Positions 58,501-64,000 of a stretch of 64,000 nt of DNA are shown one piece after another. The first letter of the stretch is position 1, and each line of letters opens with the position of its first letter. A program made the translations under genes and the position numbers. The notes beneath the pieces were generated by a model. The model searched no databases. It was not told where the DNA came from and was given only the letters and a program-made list of their open reading frames with translations. Source of the stretch: Hydrangea macrophylla (lineage: Eukaryota > Streptophyta > Magnoliopsida > Cornales > Hydrangeaceae); NCBI GenBank assembly GCA_033977485.1, contig CM066985.1, positions 69,983,045-70,047,044 on the forward strand, read 5' to 3'.

Positions 58501-60761
58501 GGAAACTCAAACTAGATAGTAGACAGAAACAAAATTCATAAACTAGACAGCAAGACGTAGAATACATGACAAAATATGCTACATACTTCATAACCAAGTT
58601 TCTCCACAAGATTCCTCACAAGTCGGAACTGATTTGGGCAATCCTGCAGGAATGTCGTATCTTAACATCAATAGGAAAATAAGAAAACAACAAACTTGGA
58701 GCCCGTTGGGGTAGCTTTTCCAGGACCAACAATCACAAATAAGTGATTATTTAAAGAGTTGCGACCTTTAGGATTAGCATTTTCACAGATTAACTTATTC
58801 CAAAAAGTGATTATTCTAAAAGCGACCCACACGGACTCTTAATACCAAGTTCCAAGTAACTACCTCACTCTCATCCTCCCTTGAGGAATCTATAAGTCCT
58901 TCAACAGCAAATTCCCCTGTAACAGCAGTAACTAGTTGCATGCACATATGTCCTTGGATGGAAATAAGAATAACAAAGTATGTGTGCGATAAATGGTTTA
59001 TATACCTACAATAATTGGTAGCAAGAAGTCTCCATCGCATGAGATCTTAAGAAAAATTGTGGGACTCTGGAAACGACGAAGAAATGCCACTCCTATGGAA
59101 CTGACTTCAGTTCTAGAGTCCCTAGCTTGAACAGTGAAGGGAAGCAATTGGGAAGAGGACTGCCACGTCATGTCTTCATGAAATCCTTTCATGCGCAAGC
59201 GGTAGTGCCTGAAAGTTTCTGCATCAGTTGAAGTCACAGAAGTTTAGAGCGGTTCAGACAATAATAAAGTAATATCAAAACAGAAATACTTAGTTTTCAG
59301 ATCATACATGGCCTAAAAACTTAAATAAAAAAATAAAAAACCAAAAAGAATTCAGAAAGCACCTCAACCAAATGTATAAACACCACTCCACAAGAACAAC
59401 TCTCTCATGCAATGGGTTTTTTCATTTTTCCTAAAATAATAATGGTAATCCAATTAACGTGGTAGTAAGAGCAAAAACACAAAGTGTTGCCACTGCCTGG
59501 ATGGGTAGAACACAAAATTCGAACTTATAGCGTACTTAAGGTTATACAATAATCTTGTATCCCAGTTGATTCAATCTCTAAGGGTAGTCCAAGATTTTCT
59601 CTCTTGTGCAAGTGCATAATGCTAAGAAAGTTGCTTGTCAACAAAGCGCCAGAAAAAATCAAAAGCCAAAATGAAGAGAATGATTGTTAAGATTGAGAAA
59701 GTTTTCGACCACAATTTTGTTCGTCTAAAAGTAAATCCCAAAAAATCTTTGACCACAAATTATTTTTGCCACAACAGATGCTATGCAGAAGAGGAAAAAG
59801 GGCCTTATTTTCATACAGCGGCTCTATAGAGCCTCAGTTTCAATTAGAAGTTCTTTTCCTCAATATATAAGCCTCAAGTGAACTGCCAACTCTACTATTT
59901 AAAGTCAAAGAAAAAGGTGAAAAGCCCGGTTTAGTAGGCTCTTCAAGCATCAATTTCTATTAGAGATTTCATAGATGAGCCATTTCCCTACCATTGGAAA
60001 ATAGCTTGAGCACAATGATAGCTTGTAAATATCCCATCTCTTTTTCAATCAAAATTTGTCAAAAACTTGAATGGTGCATTACTTCTGTGCGTGCTTGACT
60101 GTTGTTTAGAACTAATAGTCCTACTATTGGTGATCTAGTTGCATAATACTACTTGTTCCCACTACCAAGAACTTTAAGAACCAATTTTTTTTCCCTGTTA
60201 ATTGAGCTAAAAATGTACAAATGCCTCAGAATATAGATACAAAACTCCCAAATATCGACCACATTTGCAATTTGAGGATCAATATGCAATATCCGAGACA
60301 TTTTGTGATTGATCAAAGCACCAATCACAATAATTCCACACAGCAGCTAAAAGAACGTAATCAAACAAATTCAGGCGTAACATAATAGAGTACATACTCA
60401 GAGCTATATATCCATACATATATATATATATATATATACACACAAGAATAAAAAAGGAACAAAGGGTGAATTTGATACCTGAAAGGAGTACGAAGGCTTC
60501 AAGATACTCATGATCGCGTTCTTCGCCATCATTCGATCTTCGGCCGAAGCTACCATGAGAAGATTTGCAAGATATAACGATCCATTTAGATCCACAACAT
60601 TGTCTGCTCCGAAAACCTAACTGAAACGAAGACAATCGAGACGACGAAGAGTGTCCAATCGAACACGAAACGCGTCGGCGTCGGCGGCGGCTCGCATTTG
60701 CCTGATCTGCCACCGCCCCGAAGCCGGAAACTGTACGGACGCACAATTGAGCTCCGAGCAT
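55545..60761 (-). CDS. BBD: bifunctional nuclease, BBD family (BFN/DUF151 plus UVR)
   Basis: Nine exons on the minus strand with GT-AG introns and matching phases: 60761-60479, 59218-59006, 58916-58864, 58643-58587, 58405-58340, 58234-58163, 56289-56180, 56095-56004, 55597-55545; 332 codons plus TAG. The N-terminus MLGAQLCVRTVSGFGAVADQ is the typical start of this family, followed by an Arg run and a Ser-rich stretch. Residues about 125-275 form the BFN domain (FLKISCDGDFLLPIIVG, NQFRLVRNLVEKLGYE, VDARPSDAINVANRCKAPIY). Residues about 297-331 are a UVR motif (AVEEERFIDAAMWRDKLLNL). Length matches Arabidopsis BBD1/BBD2 (about 325-330). Family members degrade RNA and DNA and act in abscisic-acid-linked callose deposition and basal defence. 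No break is visible. Introns 1 and 6 are long, and several introns hold MITEs. Confidence 0.93.
55684..55974. mobile_element. MITE in intron 8 of the nuclease gene (PIF/Harbinger-like)
   Basis: Terminal inverted repeats of about 25 bp: left GGCTCTGTTTGGCTTGTGGA, right (minus strand) GGCTCTATTTGGTTCATGGA. The 291-bp element has no ORF. The flanking triplets tag and taa are close to the TWA target of PIF/Harbinger elements. Its insertion only lengthens the intron. Confidence 0.65.
56576..57433. mobile_element. MITE in intron 6, containing a second MITE
   Basis: Left end GGCCCTGTTTGGAATCA and right end (minus strand) GGGCCTATTTGGATTAG. Flanking triplets are taa and tga. Without the nested element it is about 280 bp, with partly self-complementary AAAAGC/GCTTTT-rich flanks. 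Tourist/PIF-like by the ends only. Confidence 0.5.
56729..57298. mobile_element. GC-rich hAT-like MITE nested in the intron 6 MITE
   Basis: Exact 8-bp duplication agcgtgat (56721-56728 and 57299-57306), the hAT length. Ends are TAGGGCTGGCCATGGGC and, on the minus strand, TAGGGTGGCCATCGGCC. Sub-terminal GGGCCGGGC/GCCCGGCCC words make both arms strongly self-pairing. The middle has GA and TA microsatellites. An open frame across it (56724-57173) is a by-product of GC-rich repeats. Confidence 0.82.
58699..58838. mobile_element. small MITE in intron 3 of the nuclease gene
   Basis: Left end GAGCCCGTTGGGGTAGCTTT and right end (minus strand) GAGTCCGTGTGGGTCGCTTT. The element is 140 bp, with AAGTGATTATT repeated inside. 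Flanking triplets are ttg and tta. It fills most of the 220-bp intron. Confidence 0.6.
60417..60440. repeat. (TA)n microsatellite near the 5' end of intron 1
   Basis: TA/TACA run about 40 bp inside intron 1, downstream of the first exon's donor site. Confidence 0.85.
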
Positions 60762-60782
60762 TGTCCGACGATGATTTCGAGA

Positions 60783-60820
60783 ATATATATATATATATAT
60801 AGTGTGTGTGTGTGTGTATA
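60783..60820 (-). repeat. (TA)n-(TG)n microsatellite just upstream of the nuclease ATG
   Basis: A TATATA run directly joined to a GTGTGT run lies about 22-60 bp before the start codon (minus strand), so in the 5' leader or core promoter. An A/G-rich run follows upstream (60828-60848). Confidence 0.88.
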
Positions 60821-61008
60821 CCTCTGATCGAAGAGAAAAAAAAAAGTAAAGTCCAACTCAAATGACACTTATTATTTTGATGGAGAATGTGAAGATTCTT
60901 CCACGATTGCTATTTTAATCGCTCTGATAGTCTTCTAAACAGTGAAGCACTAACAAATTCTAAGGCCCTGTTTGGATGTCTTTGGATGGATTGGACAATC
61001 GGAAATGC

Positions 61009-61186
61009 TAGATGCACAAAAAAAGTGCACAACGAAATGCACAATCAGCTTAAAATTGTTAGACTTCGTGCTGAAAAATCTGTACATACAAAAAGACAAA
61101 AAAGAAAGTGTACAGCTTTTTCAACACGAGGTCCAACAAATTAAAGCAGGTTGTGCATTTCGTTGTGCACTTTTTTTGTGCATCTA
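61009..61186. mobile_element. foldback MITE with perfect 36-bp inverted ends
   Basis: Arm 61009-61044 and arm 61151-61186 are perfect reverse complements, beginning TAGATGCACAAAAAAAGTGC. Pairing continues imperfectly inward (ttgttagacttcgtgctgaaaaatctgtaca against its partner), leaving a loop of roughly 22 bases. A TA lies at each outer edge, compatible with Tc1/mariner-type TA targets. It lies about 250 bp upstream of the nuclease start codon. Confidence 0.85.
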
Positions 61187-61221
61187 TTTTTCCATATTTA
61201 TTTGGACTAAATCCAAAATTA

Positions 61222-61318
61222 TTAATTAGAATGAACTACTAATAGTTTTGTGCGAGATTAGTGAGGTAAAGGCATTAGTTAGAATGGACTAATAGTTTCG
61301 TGCTAGATTAGTGAGTTA
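61222..61318. repeat. two-copy degenerate direct repeat
   Basis: The phrases ttagaatgaactactaatag and gagattagtgaggtaaa recur with small changes as ttagaatggactaatagttt and agattagtgagttaaa. No element ends are seen. Confidence 0.65.
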
Positions 61319-62539
61319 AAAACTAGACTGCTAGTCTATTTAAATTAAAATAGTATAATCCCCTACATTCCACACTTAATCCACTAAAGAAAAATGTCAA
61401 GCATAATTATTAGAACCAAGCTGAACCAGTAGGTTCAACCGGTTGAACTGTAAACTGGTAGGGAATTTAGTCTATTTTGTACAACTAGAGTGGTAAAAAT
61501 AAATATAGCCTATTTAAACCAGTTAGATTTTGAATGAACCATCAAAAATTGGTTGGTTGAATTAGTAAATTATATTGTCTAAAAATTGTATAAATATTAG
61601 ATTTTGGAGAAATGAACTTTGACAGCCGTTTGATACACGTTAATGCTACTACTAATTTGAATATACATACTTTTTTAACCAAAAAAAAAAATTCACTCGA
61701 TAAATTATAGTCATATATCCGCTATACCTGATAAATTTATTTATAACTTTGGAATAACAATCATGAAGTTATTTTACTGGTTAGACTGACGGTTGAACTA
61801 CTAATCTATGAGTCACTTGCATTATTAATCATGTGCAATTATTTGTTTGATGTCTGCTATAATTTGAGTACTTTGTGAATTTTACGTTAATTTCATGATA
61901 TGGAGAAAAACAAAATTACAATAGTCGTCACAAAAGTAACATTCAGATAAAATAATTTTTCCAAACATAATTAGCAAAATTTAAGTGTACCACTTTCGTG
62001 TTGGTGACAAATACGATATTGAAATTTAAGTTCAAAATACTCTTTTTATTTTGTACATTTCTAACCAGTGACTTTTTAAGGTAGTTCTTTTTCTGTGTTT
62101 CTAGAAGGGTCATTATGCTGATAAGAGTGGGCTTGAAACATCCAGTTGATCAGATGATTTTCTATTAAACTCAACTCTTCAACTCTCCTGACTTGAGACA
62201 ATCCACTCTGTAACATTTTTACACAAAATGATTTTCTATTAAACTCATACCTGTGTCCCCTTACTTCTAAATCTGAAGTTTACAATTTCATTTATAAATC
62301 ACCAGCCAATAGGATTGGATCATTTGGATGGGATCAACACGTAGAGAGTATGAATCTCGCTCAAACGAGTTATTCTTATTGGCTGCAAGATACCATATAA
62401 GCATGTCATGTGGTACCCTAAAGGTATACACAAACGCACATTCAATCTATCCACTCACTAGACTACCATTGTTTTTTGTTCAGTTTTAGACAACCAAAAG
62501 CTTTATTGTAACTGATTCATGTAACAGATTCATTTTATG
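61319..62539. other. AT-rich intergenic DNA
   Basis: No gene supported. A loose inverted similarity exists between about 61425-61465 (ccagtaggttcaaccggttg) and about 61775-61805 (ggttgaactactaat), possibly the ends of a decayed element. A short direct repeat, gattttctattaaactca, is at 62155-62173 and again near 62229-62247. Confidence 0.45.
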
Positions 62540-62547
62540 GTACCAAC

Positions 62548-63110
62548 TAGGGGTGGGCATTCGGTCGGTTCGGTTCGGTTCGGTTCGGTTTGGACAAATT
62601 CGTTTCGATTTGGAGAAATGGAAACTAAAACTGAACTGAATTATATTTAGGTACGGTTCGGTTTGGAAATTCGGTTTATTATTATTATTATTTTAATTCA
62701 GTTAACCGAATTTTAAAAAAAAAACAACACTTTCTTTTATTTTTTTCATTTTCGCAACCTTGTTTTTAAATTTTTTTTCCCCATTTTTCTTACATATTGC
62801 AAAGAAAACATATATTTATATTTAGTTATATATAAAATACTTATATTTGATATTATGGAAATTTGGTATTAAATCACACATTAGGAGATTGTACATAAAA
62901 TATATTAATAATATATAAACTAAAAAAAATATTTTGATTTTTCGGTTCAGTTAGATTTGGGAATATGGTACCGAAATCTGAACTGAAATTTTTCTTTCGA
63001 TTCAATTTTTAATCAAACTGAAATTTTTAACCGAATTTACTGAGCTAAAACTTAAAATTTTGTTCGGTTTGATTTGAATTTTGGTTAACTGAAATATTTG
63101 CTTATCCCTA
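62548..63110. mobile_element. hAT-like MITE
   Basis: Starts TAGGGGTGGGCATTCGGTCG and ends ...TTTGCTTATCCCTA. The 8-bp flanks are gtaccaac (62540-62547) and gtacaaac (63111-63118), one mismatch. Multiple GGTTCGGTTCGG words at the left and their complements inside are typical of abundant plant hAT MITEs. 563 bp, no ORF. Confidence 0.75.
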
Positions 63111-63118
63111 GTACAAAC

Positions 63119-64000
63119 TGGATAGTGTTCTCTGTATTCTACACCTTCATATAAAAGAGGCTTGTTTTCAATTCAATTGTCCTTATTTGGTATTTTGTTA
63201 ATTGTTTGCTTTTACCATTTTGTCCCTCTCAAATACTACAATTCCCTACATCTATACACTTTTTTTTTGGGTCATTTAAGAATTTGTTTGGGGGCATTTC
63301 TATAAGTTCAAGGAGATAATTAGCCTTAGATCACTTTTCTTAATTTTATTTAACATCAAAATTAGGATTCAATCAACTTTGAAAGTAATATTACCAGAAA
63401 TAGGATTCAATCAACTTTTGAAAAAAAATATAACCATAAAAATGAGGATTCAATCAACTTTTTCTTAAATATTTACAAAAATTGTTTGGCACAACCAAGT
63501 GTTGCTTAGGTTTTCCTTTTCTTTTCTTTTTCTTTTTCTTTTTCTTTTTTTTTTTTTTTTCAAACAAGCCACTAAATGCACCAATCAAGAAGTTCAATGT
63601 CTACCATATTGATGCGACTGTGGGCTATGCCATGTTTGGCTTTGTTTTTGTTTTGTTTTTTGTTTTTTGTTTTTTGTTTTGTTTTTGTTTTGTGTTTTTG
63701 TTGTTGTTGTTGTTGTTTTGTGTTTCTTGTATTTTTTTTCTTCAAAAAGTGGAGTTGACATATAAATTTAATTTATACACATGCTTACAAATAAAACCGA
63801 ATGAACACTTTGATATAAATTGAATTTTATACACATGCTCATGAATGAGAAATTTATTTTTATTACACAATGTAATCGATATTACACACACACACAGTGT
63901 CTATAAATTTAATGTTACGCCTAAAAATTTGATTTACACATAGCCAATTTTGCAATGTAATCGCTACTACACACATCTACAAATTTGATTTACACACACA
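63119..64000. other. AT-rich DNA with simple repeats
   Basis: No gene supported. It contains three spaced copies of aggattcaatcaactttt (63364-63463), a T-rich tract (63511-63560), a TTTTG/GTT repeat (63640-63720) that produces a Phe-rich false ORF, and repeated tacacaca/atttgatttacacaca phrases to the window end. Confidence 0.6.

Noticed and set aside
59635..59829. Lys-rich 64-codon plus-strand ORF
   Set aside because: It lies entirely within intron 1 of the nuclease gene on the opposite strand and shows no family motif.
60963..60990. GGCCCTGTTTGGATG as the end of another MITE upstream of the nuclease gene
   Set aside because: It resembles the MITE end in intron 6, but no matching inverted end or target duplication was found downstream.
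61425..61805. Inverted similarity built on GGTTCAACCGGTTGAAC-like words
   Set aside because: Pairing is too imperfect and the words are themselves palindromic; no target duplication is visible, so it is mentioned only within the intergenic entry.
63482..63823. Phe-rich 113-codon ORF resembling membrane segments
   Set aside because: It is made by T-runs and TTTTG/GTT simple repeats.

Overview
This is a plant nuclear window, most likely from a eudicot. It combines a 9-exon GT-AG host gene, Ty3/gypsy and copia-type LTRs, a Mutator-like element (MULE), several MITEs, and AT-rich microsatellite-bearing flanks. I cannot name the species. No rRNA, tRNA, CRISPR or bacterial-type operon was seen.

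About 1.4-53.3 kb is one nest of transposable elements. Reading LTR ends against 5-bp target-site duplications (TSDs) resolves it. An old MULE (1406-53274; 9-bp TSD, inverted ends about 52 kb apart, roughly 3.1 kb of its own sequence) carries a broken minus-strand transposase and a broken plus-strand GRF zinc-finger ORF. A solo LTR (3093-5242) split the transposase. A second solo LTR, here called A (6480-53081, TSD gatag), landed beside it. Inside A sits a degenerate full-length gypsy element, B (7239-50546). B was hit by five more elements: C, a gag-only element with long LTRs (7684-21203, TSD catac, minus orientation); a diverged solo LTR of C's superfamily (23042-26012, TSD acatg); a copia-type solo LTR, D (29749-42370, TSD atgat); and solo LTRs F (43508-45775, TSD gaaca) and G (46106-47638, TSD aaaga). 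D itself contains a recent gypsy element, E (30408-41703, TSD aaatc). Each insertion is confirmed by the interrupted reading frame or LTR resuming on the far side.

Right of the nest lies the only convincing host gene. It is on the minus strand (55545-60761), 9 exons, 332 codons, encoding a BBD-type bifunctional nuclease: a BFN/DUF151 domain followed by a UVR motif. Its introns carry small inverted-repeat elements, including a GC-rich hAT-like MITE nested in another MITE. A near-perfect foldback element lies about 250 bp upstream of its start codon. The remaining right flank (61-64 kb) holds another hAT-like MITE and AT-rich or simple-repeat DNA.

How the parts relate: C appears to be a non-autonomous retroelement with an intact Gag frame and no pol, so it would need enzymes in trans. 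E and B share one layout: LTR, tRNA-Met-type primer site, acidic upstream ORF, gag with two zinc knuckles, protease, RT, RNase H, integrase and a chromodomain-like tail. E's LTRs are nearly identical to each other, yet its coding frames are broken, which suggests it was copied while already defective. The host nuclease gene looks intact.
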